DNA from: Oceanospirillaceae bacterium
GTDB lineage: Bacteria; Pseudomonadota; Gammaproteobacteria; Pseudomonadales; Balneatricaceae
Direction: 5' to 3'
Assembly (NCBI GenBank): GCA_013215505.1
Contig: JABSQZ010000015.1
Coordinates: 62,001-126,000 of the forward strand
Length of the DNA stretch: 64,000 nucleotides
In this document: one piece after another, positions 54,917-63,074 of the stretch
Position numbering within the stretch: position 1 is the stretch's first letter
How the letters are laid out: each line of letters begins with the position of its first letter
Made by a program: the position numbers and the translations under genes
The notes under the pieces: model-generated
Seen by the model: the letters and a program-made list of their open reading frames with translations, nothing else
What the model was told of the DNA's origin: nothing
Database searches by the model: none

Positions 54917-55936
54917 TTCCGGATACTTCTTTAAATAAGCGCGCAACTGATGGTAGGTAATTCCCAGGGCGTCGGCGGTGTTGTTCTGGTGATATCTCTG
55001 CTGCTGCAGTGCGCGCTGGATCAGTTGCACTTCAAAAGCGCTGATTTTCTGCTTTAGGTTTAGCTGTCGATCATCCGCGATGTTGTTGTCACTTGCTGGG
55101 GGTGTAAGTTCATCAGGAGCTTTGTCTGCTGCAACACTGCTGGGTTGTTCGCTGGGTATTTCTGCCCAGGGAGTGCTGAAGGGGTCGAGGATTATCTGCT
55201 CCACGGCCGCCGTCGAATCCTGTTGGCGGTAGACGCTGCGCTGCACTACGTTTTTCAGCTCGCGAATATTGCCCGGCCACTGATGGCTTAGCAAAGTGTT
55301 AGTGGCGCTGTTGCTGAAGCCCATAAACACCTCGCGCCGCAGTTCGCGGCTCATGGCGATGGCAAAGTGTTCCGCCAGAATTAGGATGTCTTCTGGGCGG
55401 TAGCGTAACGGGGGTAAGTTGATAACATCAAAAGCTAGCCGGTCTAACAGATCCGCTCGAAATTTCTCAGTTTTCGCCATCTGCACTAAATCGGCATTAG
55501 TAGCACCGATGATACGCACGTCGACATGAATACTCTGCTGCCCACCGAGGCGCTCAAACTCGCCATATTCTATAACCCTTAGCAGCTTTTCTTGCACTCG
55601 GGTGGAAACTGTTGCCAGCTCATCTAAAAATAATGTGCCCTCATTGGCGCGCTCAAAATACCCTTTACTGGCTTTAATGGCGCCGGTAAAGGCCCCGGCT
55701 TCGTGGCCGAATAAGGTTGAATCCAACAAGCTATCGTTCATTGCCGCGCAGTTTATCTTTAAATAGGGCTTTTGCCAGCGACTGGATAAAAAGTGTAAGC
55801 GCTCAGCCACTAGCTCTTTGCCGGTGCCTCTCTCGCCAACAATTAACACCGGTTTATTTAACGGCGCAATGACACTGAGCTGCTCTAAGGCCTGAGTGAG
55901 TAGAGTGGATTCGCCGAGTATTATTTGTTTTTCCAT
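54899..55936 (-). CDS. pspF: Sigma-54 activator of the phage-shock operon
   Basis: 345 residues. It lacks an N-terminal receiver or sensor domain, as PspF does. The AAA+ domain has Walker A GERGTGKE (34-41), the sigma-54 contact loop GAFTGA (81-86) and an arginine-rich lid. A longer than usual Pro/Ser/Asp-rich linker (about 245-295) precedes a Fis-type helix-turn-helix (NNTADALGITYHQLRAYLKK). It is divergent from pspA, which carries a sigma-54 promoter. The last residues (SRKS) and the TAA are encoded by a heptamer repeat array, an odd 3' end. Confidence 0.92.
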   Translation of the reverse strand: MEKQIILGESTLLTQALEQLSVIAPLNKPVLIVGERGTGKELVAERLHFLSSRWQKPYLKINCAAMNDSLLDSTLFGHEAGAFTGAIKASKGYFERANEGTLFLDELATVSTRVQEKLLRVIEYGEFERLGGQQSIHVDVRIIGATNADLVQMAKTEKFRADLLDRLAFDVINLPPLRYRPEDILILAEHFAIAMSRELRREVFMGFSNSATNTLLSHQWPGNIRELKNVVQRSVYRQQDSTAAVEQIILDPFSTPWAEIPSEQPSSVAADKAPDELTPPASDNNIADDRQLNLKQKISAFEVQLIQRALQQQRYHQNNTADALGITYHQLRAYLKKYPELSRKS

Positions 55937-56020
55937 TGGTTAAATAAACCACAAAAATGACAATTTGACCAGTTAATGGCTTAGATATTTTTCAGTAAAG
56001 ATTCGTCTATTATATATTTG

Positions 56021-56041
56021 TTTTAAATCAATGATTTAAAA
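56021..56041. promoter_or_regulatory. Palindrome upstream of the pspA promoter
   Basis: TTTTAAATCA-A-TGATTTAAAA is a perfect 10-1-10 inverted repeat, 12 bp ahead of the sigma-54 promoter. PspF sites in enterobacteria lie further upstream, so its role as an activator site is uncertain. Confidence 0.4.
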
Positions 56042-56052
56042 CTTAAATAAAG

Positions 56053-56069
56053 TTGGCACAGCTTTCGCT
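56053..56069 (+). promoter_or_regulatory. Sigma-54 promoter of pspABC
   Basis: TTGGCACAGCTTTCGCT has the -24 GG (56055-56056) and -12 GC (56067-56068) ten bases apart, matching the sigma-54 consensus except TCGC for TTGC. It lies 65 bp ahead of pspA, divergent from pspF. Confidence 0.85.
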
Positions 56070-56133
56070 ATATACCTGGCACGAATCAACAAAGATTTAC
56101 TTAATCTCAATAGTAATAAGCAAAGGTGAAATC

Positions 56134-56799
56134 ATGGGTATATTTTCTCGTTTTCAAGACATAGTAAATGCCAACTTAACTTCTCTGTTAGACCGCGCCG
56201 AAGATCCAAAAAAGATGATCCGTCTGATGATTCAGGAAATGGAAGATACATTGGTCGAAGTAAGAACCAGCTCAGCGAAAATAATCGCCGATAAAAAAGA
56301 GCTGCAGCGCCGGGTCAAAGCACTGCAATCTGAAGCGAGTAACTGGTTGGAAAAGACCGAGCTGGCGATCAGTAAAGGTCGTGAAGATCTGGCAAAAGGT
56401 GCGTTGATCGAAAAACGCCGCGCTGAAGAAGCTGTTCAAGCGGGCAGTGCAGAGTTATCCTTTATCGAAGAGCAGATCAATTTATTAAGCGATGAAATTT
56501 CTCAGCTGCAGTCTAAATTAGATGCTGCCCGCGCCAAGCAAAAAGAGTTACTGGTGCGAGAGCAAACAGGTCGTTCACGTCTGGAAGTGCGCAAGCGTAC
56601 CAACCGCGAAACGTTGAACAAAGCCTTCGATAAGTTTGAGCAGTACGAGCAGCGCCTGGAAGAATTGGAAGCAGAAGTCGAGTCTTATGACATGGGCCGT
56701 GGCAATCACTCACTCTCCGATGAAATTGCAGATCTGGCGATCAATGACGAAATCGAAAAAGAGCTGGCCGAGCTAAAGTCTAAATTTAAAGCTAAATAA
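56134..56799 (+). CDS. pspA: Phage shock protein A
   Basis: 221 residues, the full PspA/IM30 length, nearly all coiled coil. The N-terminal amphipathic start MGIFSRFQDIVNANLTSLLD binds membrane; the following RAEDPKKMIRLMIQEME is conserved. PspA inhibits PspF in the absence of stress and coats damaged inner membrane under stress. The ATG at 56134 has AAAGGTG ahead. Its 3' end was copied in a 184-bp tandem duplication that also includes the start of pspB. Confidence 0.95.
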   Translation: MGIFSRFQDIVNANLTSLLDRAEDPKKMIRLMIQEMEDTLVEVRTSSAKIIADKKELQRRVKALQSEASNWLEKTELAISKGREDLAKGALIEKRRAEEAVQAGSAELSFIEEQINLLSDEISQLQSKLDAARAKQKELLVREQTGRSRLEVRKRTNRETLNKAFDKFEQYEQRLEELEAEVESYDMGRGNHSLSDEIADLAINDEIEKELAELKSKFKAK

Positions 56800-57117
56800 A
56801 GTCAGGAGATTATATGCCGGCAACAGAAATTATGTTTGTTCCTATCGTCATTTTTTTAGTCGCAGTGGCACCCCTGTGGCTAATGCTGCACTACTGGAGT
56901 AAAAGCAAACAGAAAAAAGGAATATCGATGAGCAAATCGAAACAGAGTTGGCCGAGCTGAAGTCCAAAGTCTAAGCTAATTTAAGGTAGGAGGTTGTATG
57001 TCGGGGATGGTAGTTATATTTGTTCCTATAGTAGTGTTTTTAGTCATAGTGGCACCCCTGTGGCTAATACTGCATTACTGGAGCAGGAACAAAGAGAAAA
57101 AAGGGTTATCTGAGGAA
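56746..57117 (+). repeat. 184-bp tandem duplication across the pspA end and pspB start
   Basis: Matching landmarks recur 184 bases apart: GGCCGAGCT at 56766 and 56950, and the start codons of the truncated and intact pspB at 56814 and 56998. The copies have diverged by many substitutions without a net length change. The left limit is approximate. Confidence 0.85.
56814..56960 (+). pseudogene. Truncated extra copy of pspB
   Basis: This 48-codon ORF has a ribosome site (AGGAGATTAT) and keeps the PspB membrane helix (MFVPIVIFLVAVAPLWLMLHYW in two parts: MFVPIVIFLVAV and APLWLMLHYW), but it loses the cytoplasmic coiled coil after KKGIS. The duplication joint then reads a second pspA tail in another frame (56927-56974: DEQIETELAELKSKV then stop). 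The small protein could still be made and inserted in the membrane, or be a relic. Confidence 0.7.
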
Positions 57118-57234
57118 GACCAGGACGTCATTGAAGAAGTCGCTCAAACTATCGAGAAGCTGTCTGGGCGTATCAATAACTTAGAGGCAATTTTGGATGA
57201 CCAACACAAAGGGTGGCGCAATCATAATCATTGA
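56998..57234 (+). CDS. pspB: Phage shock protein B
   Basis: 78 residues: one N-terminal membrane helix (VVIFVPIVVFLVIVAPLWLI) and a cytoplasmic coiled coil (QTIEKLSGRINNLEAILDD), the standard PspB plan. With PspC it senses membrane stress and releases PspF from PspA. A strong GGAGG precedes the ATG. The end overlaps the region of the pspC start. Confidence 0.92.
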   Translation: MSGMVVIFVPIVVFLVIVAPLWLILHYWSRNKEKKGLSEEDQDVIEEVAQTIEKLSGRINNLEAILDDQHKGWRNHNH

Positions 57235-57251
57235 TTGCCGATGGAGGATTT

Positions 57252-57692
57252 ATGATCAGATGTAACAGAAAAAATCGCGATCCAAATGGACCTAACAAAG
57301 CCAATGGCTACCACCGCAATTTATATCGCAATACCCGCGATGGAAAAATTGCCGGCGTCTGTGCAGGCTTCGCCGATGCCTTTGATATTCCAATTTGGCT
57401 GGCACGGTTAATATTCATCAGTTTAGTGATATTTACTTTTCAGTTTGCCCTCATTGGTTATGTAGTAGCCATCTTTATGCTGGCCAAGCGGCAGCCGCGG
57501 ACAGCCCAAAACTGGGATAATGACAGTGATAGTGATAGTGGCAATAGAGTATTTAACTATCACAAACCTGCCAGTAGCCGCCTGCAGGACATTCGCGATA
57601 GACTGCGCCGCCTGGATGAGCAAGTGGGGTCGATGGAAGGATACGTGACGTCTAAAAAGTATCACACCAACAACCAAATTAACGACCTATAG
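57252..57692 (+). CDS. pspC: Phage shock protein C
   Basis: 146 residues from the ATG at 57252, chosen for GGAGG at 57244-57248. The PspC domain (NLYRNTRDGKIAGVCAGFAD; IPIWLARLIFISLVIF) contains the membrane helices. The C-terminal part has an Asp/Ser-rich stretch and a coiled coil (RLQDIRDRLRRLDEQVGSME). It acts with PspB. No pspD follows. Confidence 0.92.
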   Translation: MIRCNRKNRDPNGPNKANGYHRNLYRNTRDGKIAGVCAGFADAFDIPIWLARLIFISLVIFTFQFALIGYVVAIFMLAKRQPRTAQNWDNDSDSDSGNRVFNYHKPASSRLQDIRDRLRRLDEQVGSMEGYVTSKKYHTNNQINDL

Positions 57693-57709
57693 TTAAGGCT
57701 GAATAAGCT

Positions 57710-58240
57710 GTGCTGTTAGCAACAACATTTAGAGAATTAACACAAGTGTGTACAGATATACAAACCAAGCAACAAGATTACCAATTATTAGTAAAACAAG
57801 CTGAAGCGCTGCTCAGCGGCGAGAGCGATCATATCGCTAACGCCGCCAACCTGAGTGCGCTGATATTCAACAACCTGCCAGATTTGAATTGGGCCGGGTT
57901 TTATTTTCTCAGAGAGCAGCAGTTAGTACTGGGGCCATTTCAGGGTCAAGTCGCCTGTGTGCGCATCCCCTTAGGGAGGGGTGTCTGCGGGACCGCAGCG
58001 GCAACCGGTGAAGTGCAACGCATTGCTGACGTACATCAGTTTGAAGGCCATATTGCCTGTGATGCAGCGTCTAACTCTGAAATTGTACTGCCGATTAAAC
58101 ACCTGGGAAAAGTGATTGCAGTATTCGATATAGACAGCCCTGAACTGCAGCGCTTCGATCTGATCGACCAGCAGTACTTGAGCCAGATAGTCGACTTGTT
58201 TGTGCAGTATTCTGAACTGGGAAGTTTTGATGGAGTATAG
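57710..58240 (+). CDS. msrC: Free methionine-(R)-sulfoxide reductase (GAF domain)
   Basis: 176 residues, one GAF domain. The three redox cysteines are C83, C93 and C117, with the same 10- and 24-residue spacings as the known C84/C94/C118 set (ACVRIPLGRGVCG; GHIACDAAS). It reduces free Met-R-sulfoxide. The GTG start has AAGG 11 bases ahead. It follows pspC by 17 bp, so it may be part of the psp transcript; it overlaps the start of yacL. Confidence 0.9.
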   Translation: MLLATTFRELTQVCTDIQTKQQDYQLLVKQAEALLSGESDHIANAANLSALIFNNLPDLNWAGFYFLREQQLVLGPFQGQVACVRIPLGRGVCGTAAATGEVQRIADVHQFEGHIACDAASNSEIVLPIKHLGKVIAVFDIDSPELQRFDLIDQQYLSQIVDLFVQYSELGSFDGV

Positions 58241-58670
58241 CTTTAGCCGCAACGATATCGATCAGCCAGTGGCACGACTGAACATGGAAGCGGAAGCTTT
58301 CAGCCATTGGCTGAACATTGAAATGTGCAGCGACAACACTGCAGATTTACAAAAAATTGCCCTGGCAGTAGCGCAATTGCTAGCCGGGCAGTTGTGGCAG
58401 TTTGAATTCGAGGGACGCGAGTTTCATCTGCAGTTAAGCCGGCAGCAGGCCAGTATCAGTGCCAACACAGTACTGCAACAGCGGCTGGAGGCAGAGCAGC
58501 AAGATGATTTTGGCTGCCAGTCCCAAGATGATGACCTGGATGACGAGTACAGCGACGAGTACCAGGAGTTGAGCGAAACTGAGTCGGGGTTAGTGTCCAG
58601 CTGTGGACTGGAAGATTTCCAGTTGCTGTTAATGGCCTGGATCAGCTATGTAGAAGTTAAGCAGCAATGA
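58230..58670 (+). CDS. yacL: YacL (UPF0231) family protein
   Basis: 146 residues from the ATG at 58230, overlapping the msrC stop by 11 bases. The MEYSFSRND start, FSHWLNIEM and the C-terminal SSCGLEDFQLLLMAWISYV match the UPF0231 family. An acidic stretch (DDDLDDEYSDEYQE) is inserted before the C-terminal motif. Function is unknown in the family; it is soluble. Confidence 0.85.
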   Translation: MEYSFSRNDIDQPVARLNMEAEAFSHWLNIEMCSDNTADLQKIALAVAQLLAGQLWQFEFEGREFHLQLSRQQASISANTVLQQRLEAEQQDDFGCQSQDDDLDDEYSDEYQELSETESGLVSSCGLEDFQLLLMAWISYVEVKQQ

Positions 58671-58693
58671 TGACGCAAACGGGGGATAACGCA

Positions 58694-58879
58694 ATGCAAA
58701 ATATTTATGTAAGCAGCTCTAAAGCTACAACAAAAAAAGCCAAAAAACATGTCTTTAAACACAATATTTGGCCCTGGTTAGGTACCGCAGCACCCTTCAT
58801 TGTCATGGCGTTACTGGTCTTAGGTTCCGCGCTGGAACTCATCTACTGGAAAAACATACTCTGGCTACTGGTCTACTAG
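58694..58879 (+). CDS. Small single-helix membrane protein
   Basis: 61 residues from the ATG at 58694, with GGGGG nine bases ahead; an in-frame ATG at 58667 would overlap the yacL stop and is less likely. The N-terminal third is basic (KATTKKAKKHVFKHN), followed by a hydrophobic helix (AAPFIVMALLVLGSALELIY). It ends the psp-msrC-yacL gene row. I do not recognise a family. Confidence 0.6.
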   Translation: MQNIYVSSSKATTKKAKKHVFKHNIWPWLGTAAPFIVMALLVLGSALELIYWKNILWLLVY

Positions 58880-59364
58880 TAGCTAAGGCTGAATATTCAA
58901 TATTGCCGCAGCAGTTCTTTCACATCCATGTGATCACTTAATGTGTAAATCCCTTTACTTAAGACTCCTGCGCTATTGGCTAAATTAGCGGCCGCTCAGA
59001 TAGGCCGTGCTTGGCCTAGCTTTGCACTCCGCAAAGTTCGGTTGCTTGACTCGGTCATTTAGCCAAAGCTGTGGTGACAAAACAAGGGAGTTAGCGGCTG
59101 GGTAGCAAGTATTTAAAGATGTGACTATTTATACTGTTTGATATTGTGCCTTGGCAATCAAGACCTAAGGGCCGTTTTACCAGAACAAACTAAAAATCAG
59201 TAGTGACTGCTAAACAATGTATTGTGGATTGAAATTATAGATAACCATGATCACTCGTTTTTATATCCTTTTGTTGCAACTAATAATTTGAAAACATGTG
59301 ATATTATGCTGTGTGAAATATGGGTGTCCCTTAATATTTAAGTGGTAGGAAAAGGTAAGTAGTG
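58880..59364. other. Intergenic region of about 485 bp
   Basis: No gene was found. A 10-bp inverted repeat (TTGGCTAAAT at 58976-58985 with ATTTAGCCAA at 59057-59066) encloses 71 bases, including a small CTTTGC/GCAAAG hairpin. This may be a structured RNA or a relic. Confidence 0.5.
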
Positions 59365-59787
59365 ATGATGAATACCAAAATATACAAAGCCGTTCATGGC
59401 TTGGCGGAAAAGCTAATGAAGGCTGCCAGTATAGAAGATATAGCGCAGTTCAGTTCGCTCTATGCAGAGCTAAAGGCTATTTGTGTCGACAACGAAAATA
59501 CTGACAAAGACCACCCGGTACAATGGGAAACTCTTGCTGATTTTACAGAAGAGTTAGAAGAAGCTGTGGCGGGTTACGCCAAAGCCCTGGAAAAATCTAT
59601 AGCTATTAATTCGAAAGACCATATGTCATCCATCGCTTTTTCTATGGCGACATTACAAATTGAACTAGGTCAGACTGACGCAGCTATCAAAAACCTGCAA
59701 AATGCAAAAATCAGCGCTAATAAAATTGAAGATAAAGAATTTAAACTAGAGATAGATGAGTTGCTTGCAAAGCTGCTAGCAGGTTAG
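59365..59787 (+). CDS. Small helical, TPR-like protein of unknown function
   Basis: 140 residues from the ATG at 59365, with AAAAGGTAAG ahead. It is nearly all helical and acidic, with TPR-like helix pairs (AVAGYAKALEKSIAINSKDH; AFSMATLQIELGQTDAAIKN). It is soluble with no signal peptide. It stands alone after a long gap; a heptamer repeat array follows 32 bases past the stop. Confidence 0.7.
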   Translation: MMNTKIYKAVHGLAEKLMKAASIEDIAQFSSLYAELKAICVDNENTDKDHPVQWETLADFTEELEEAVAGYAKALEKSIAINSKDHMSSIAFSMATLQIELGQTDAAIKNLQNAKISANKIEDKEFKLEIDELLAKLLAG

Positions 59788-59819
59788 GCTCAGTTTTTCT
59801 AGGCAAAAAACAGACCAAT

Positions 59820-59928
59820 TTCCAACTTCCAACTTCCAACTTCCACCAAGCAACTACCAACTACCAACTACCAACTACCAACTACCAACTACCAACTACC
59901 AACTACCAACTACCAACTTCCAACTTAA
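59820..59928 (-). repeat. Heptamer array at the AraC gene 3' end
   Basis: Fifteen 7-base units: three TTCCAAC, TTCCACC, AAGCAAC, nine TACCAAC and one TTCCAAC, followed by TTAA. The TTA at 59925-59927 is the stop codon of the minus-strand AraC-type gene. Confidence 0.95.
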
Positions 59929-60776
59929 CCCCCTCCCTCCTCCCGCCGACTGCAAAAATACTGCCCCGGCGTTTTTCCCAGTGCTTTTTTAAACATGCTG
60001 ATAAAAGCGCTCTGGCTCTGATAACCCAGATCTAACGCTATATTGGCCACAGCTTCTCCCTGGGCAATACGTTGCAGTGCATTTAATAGGATGGCCTGTT
60101 GTCGCCACTGGCTGTAGGTCATTCCGGTCTCTTCAGAGAACTTGCGTGCTAAAGTACGGCTGCTGATTCCCAGCGTCTGCTGCCAGTGCTGCATACTGAA
60201 ATGTTGTTCAGGCTTAGCGATTAATGTGGCGGTTATCTTCAGCAGTGTGTCACTGCGCGGTTGAGGTAGGTGCAAGGGTATTTCTTCACAGAGATGTAAC
60301 TGGTCGAGAAAAACATCCACTAGACGACCATCAGTTCCCTGCTCATCGTAGAGTGGTGGAAGCCCGGCCAAGGCGATGATTAGCTCTCTTAATAAACTGG
60401 AAACATTGATCACTTGACAGCTCAGTGGTAAGTGCAAAGCGGCTTGTGGCGCGATATAGACGTTGCGCATCTTCACTGCGTGGATCACTGTTATCTCGTG
60501 TTCAATATGAGCTGGGAGCCAGACAGCCCGCTGCGGAGGTACTATCCAAGTGCCCGCGCCTTCAGCGGTGGCTTTGACTAAACCCTCCGTTAGAAATAGT
60601 AGTTGCCCCCAGGCGTGGCTATGCATAGGAACGTAATCTGAGGAGGGTGCATCGGAACTGCGCACTACGATACGCCTGGGGATATCTTCAGCGGCTTGCA
60701 GCCGTTTGCCTTGCATACTGGTCCAGTGATCGGGTATTAGCGTTACATCTGTCTTGTTTGCGTTATTTATTGTCAT
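59925..60776 (-). CDS. AraC-family regulator with cupin sensor domain
   Basis: 283 residues. The N-terminal half is a cupin (MHSHAWGQLLFLTEGLVKAT; WIVPPQRAVWLPAHIEHE) and the C-terminal half has two AraC helix-turn-helix motifs (LGISSRTLARKFSEETG; IALDLGYQSQSAFISMFKKA). It is of the NimR/YeaM kind, which usually controls an adjacent transporter; here it is divergent from an MFS gene, 91 bp between starts. Its stop codon directly abuts a heptamer repeat array. Confidence 0.88.
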   Translation of the reverse strand: MTINNANKTDVTLIPDHWTSMQGKRLQAAEDIPRRIVVRSSDAPSSDYVPMHSHAWGQLLFLTEGLVKATAEGAGTWIVPPQRAVWLPAHIEHEITVIHAVKMRNVYIAPQAALHLPLSCQVINVSSLLRELIIALAGLPPLYDEQGTDGRLVDVFLDQLHLCEEIPLHLPQPRSDTLLKITATLIAKPEQHFSMQHWQQTLGISSRTLARKFSEETGMTYSQWRQQAILLNALQRIAQGEAVANIALDLGYQSQSAFISMFKKALGKTPGQYFCSRREEGGG

Positions 60777-60867
60777 ACTAGTCTATATACGCCAATTGCA
60801 ACTGCATTTAAAGTAGATTCTCGATTTAATCAAGGTGTAATTACCTTAATGAACTTGGAGTAGAAAA

Positions 60868-62073
60868 ATGCAGAGTTTGCGCCGCCCGGAAATATTGTTG
60901 TATCTGATGGCTGCAGCCGTGCCCATTGCCTTTGGGGTCTGGCAGGCACTGTTGAATAACTTCACTATTGAGGCAGCCAATTTTACCGGGGTGGAAATAG
61001 GCATATTGCAGTCACTGCGGGAAATTCCCGGATTTTTGGCCTTTGCGGTGGTGTTTCTGCTGTTGATATTGAGAGAGCAGACACTGGCGCTGCTGTCGCT
61101 GTTGATCATGGGGTTAGGTACCGCCCTGACCGGTTACTTCCCGACGGAGATCGGTCTGTATTGCACTACAGTGCTGATGTCGTTGGGCTTTCACTATTAT
61201 GAGACGGTCAATCAATCGCTGTCGTTGCAAATTTTTGCCAAACAGGAAGCGGCTCATAAAATGGGAAAAATGGTCGCTGTTGGCTCAGCCGCCAGCTTAG
61301 TGGCCTTTTCAGCGGTGTGGTTCTTTATCGAAATTATGCACTTAGAGATGAAAACCATCTACGTTATCGGTGGTGTTATCACCATGATGATCGCCTGCTT
61401 CTGCTGGTTTTTCTTCCCGCAGTTCACCGGCAAAGTGGAGCAGAATAAAAAAATTAAGCTGCACAAGCGCTACTGGTTGTACTATGCGCTGGTCTTTATG
61501 GGCGGTGCCAGACGGCAGATCTTTGTGGTTTTCTCCGGCTTTTTGATGGTCGAAAAATTTGGTTTTTCAGTGTCAGAAATTGCGCTGATGTTTTTAGCCA
61601 ACGGCTTACTGAACATTTTCTTTGCGCCAAAAATCGGTAAATTGATCGGCAAGTGGGGCGAAAAACGCACTCTGACCATAGAGTATGTCGGTTTGATCTT
61701 GGTATTCAGTGCCTATGCCTTTGTCACTAGTCCGGCGATTGCGGTGTTCTTGTACATAGTCGATCACTTATTATTCTCGATGGCCATTGCACAAAAAACT
61801 TACTTCCAGAAGATTGCCGACCCCAAAGACATTGCCCAGACTGCGGGGGTAGCTTTCTCTATCAACCACTGTGCGGCGATAGTATTACCGGCCTTGTATG
61901 GTCTGTTATGGCTAAGCTCACCGGCATTGGTGTTCTTAACCGGGGCGGCGATGGCGGGTATCTCTCTAGTGCTGGCACGGATGGTGCCCCGTCAGCCAAG
62001 ACCCGGTTTGGAAGTGCAGTGGCGGGTTAAGGCAGCTGATGCTAATGCTGCAAAAATGACTGATAATCTGTAA
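60868..62073 (+). CDS. MFS-family transporter
   Basis: 401 residues and about 12 membrane helices (IPGFLAFAVVFLLLIL; TIYVIGGVITMMIACFCWFF are typical). GGAG precedes the ATG. It is divergent from the AraC gene, its likely regulator. I cannot name a substrate; the sequence is not a clear member of a drug-efflux subgroup. Confidence 0.82.
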   Translation: MQSLRRPEILLYLMAAAVPIAFGVWQALLNNFTIEAANFTGVEIGILQSLREIPGFLAFAVVFLLLILREQTLALLSLLIMGLGTALTGYFPTEIGLYCTTVLMSLGFHYYETVNQSLSLQIFAKQEAAHKMGKMVAVGSAASLVAFSAVWFFIEIMHLEMKTIYVIGGVITMMIACFCWFFFPQFTGKVEQNKKIKLHKRYWLYYALVFMGGARRQIFVVFSGFLMVEKFGFSVSEIALMFLANGLLNIFFAPKIGKLIGKWGEKRTLTIEYVGLILVFSAYAFVTSPAIAVFLYIVDHLLFSMAIAQKTYFQKIADPKDIAQTAGVAFSINHCAAIVLPALYGLLWLSSPALVFLTGAAMAGISLVLARMVPRQPRPGLEVQWRVKAADANAAKMTDNL

Positions 62074-62162
62074 TAATCGACATTATTAAAGCACTATAAG
62101 CTGTTGCTTAAAACCATTGTGAGCAGCTATAAGTGCTTATATAACGAAGGATATGCATCACC

Positions 62163-63020
62163 ATGAAAGCAGTAATATGGATGTTGGGGGCGATGATCTC
62201 ATTCAGTCTTATGGCCGTTGGCGGAAGGGAGCTCAGCGGGGAACTGTCAGTTTTCCAAACGCTGTTTATTCGCAGCGTGCTAGGCCTGTTATGCATAACC
62301 TTAGTGATATCTTTCAGCAAAAAGAAAGGTCTTATTCGCACGCAAAAATTTAGCCTGCATGTGTTTCGCAACATATTTCACTTTGCCGGACAATACGGTT
62401 GGTTTGTCGGTATTGGCCTGTTGCCAATGGCTGAAGTTTTTGCGCTGGAATTTACCACCCCCGTCTGGACGCTAATCATTGCCGCGCTTTTTCTCGGTGA
62501 AAAAATTACTCGAAGAAAAATTATCTCGATCTGTTTCGGCCTGCTGGGGGTCTTAATCATTGTGCAACCTGGCTATGCGATTGTAGATGTTGCCTCATTG
62601 ATTGTATTAGGTGCCGCTGTTACTTTCGCCATTTCTTATTCGGCTACCAAATACCTTTCGGCCTCAGAAAAACCCATCACTATACTGTTTTATATGTGTG
62701 TCATTCAATTGCCAATAGGGCTGGTCATGTCTGTTGAGGAATGGGTAAACCCCGTTGGAATTCAGTGGCTGTGGTTGAGCGTAGTAGGACTAGCCGCGCT
62801 CTCGGCTCACTACTGCACCATCAAAGCCATGCAACACGCTGAGGTAACAACGATTGCTACACTGGACTTTCTCAGGCTTCCGTTTATCGCAGTACTGGGG
62901 ATTTTTTTATACGCAGAAGCCTTTGAGCTGGCGCTTATTATTGGTGGCGCACTGATGCTTTTAGGAAATTTATTTAATATCAAAGGATTTTTATCGCGAA
63001 AAAAATCCAGCAGTGACTGA
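62163..63020 (+). CDS. EamA/DMT-family transporter
   Basis: 285 residues with ten predicted membrane helices in two EamA repeats (first WMLGAMISFSLMAVGGRELS; second starting near residue 150). The conserved segment FALEFTTPVWTLIIAALFLGE ends helix 4 of the first repeat (shown as ALEFTTPVWTLI and ALFLGE). Such proteins export amino acids or other metabolites. AAGGA precedes the ATG. It follows the MFS gene by 89 bp. Confidence 0.85.
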   Translation: MKAVIWMLGAMISFSLMAVGGRELSGELSVFQTLFIRSVLGLLCITLVISFSKKKGLIRTQKFSLHVFRNIFHFAGQYGWFVGIGLLPMAEVFALEFTTPVWTLIIAALFLGEKITRRKIISICFGLLGVLIIVQPGYAIVDVASLIVLGAAVTFAISYSATKYLSASEKPITILFYMCVIQLPIGLVMSVEEWVNPVGIQWLWLSVVGLAALSAHYCTIKAMQHAEVTTIATLDFLRLPFIAVLGIFLYAEAFELALIIGGALMLLGNLFNIKGFLSRKKSSSD

Positions 63021-63074
63021 GGTTTTCTTGCGCAGCATTGAATACGCGTTTAGAGGCGGACTGCGGACTGGACT

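Noticed and set aside
59820-59928. CRISPR-like array or REP element
   Set aside because: There are no spacers and no internal symmetry; it is a heptamer tandem array.
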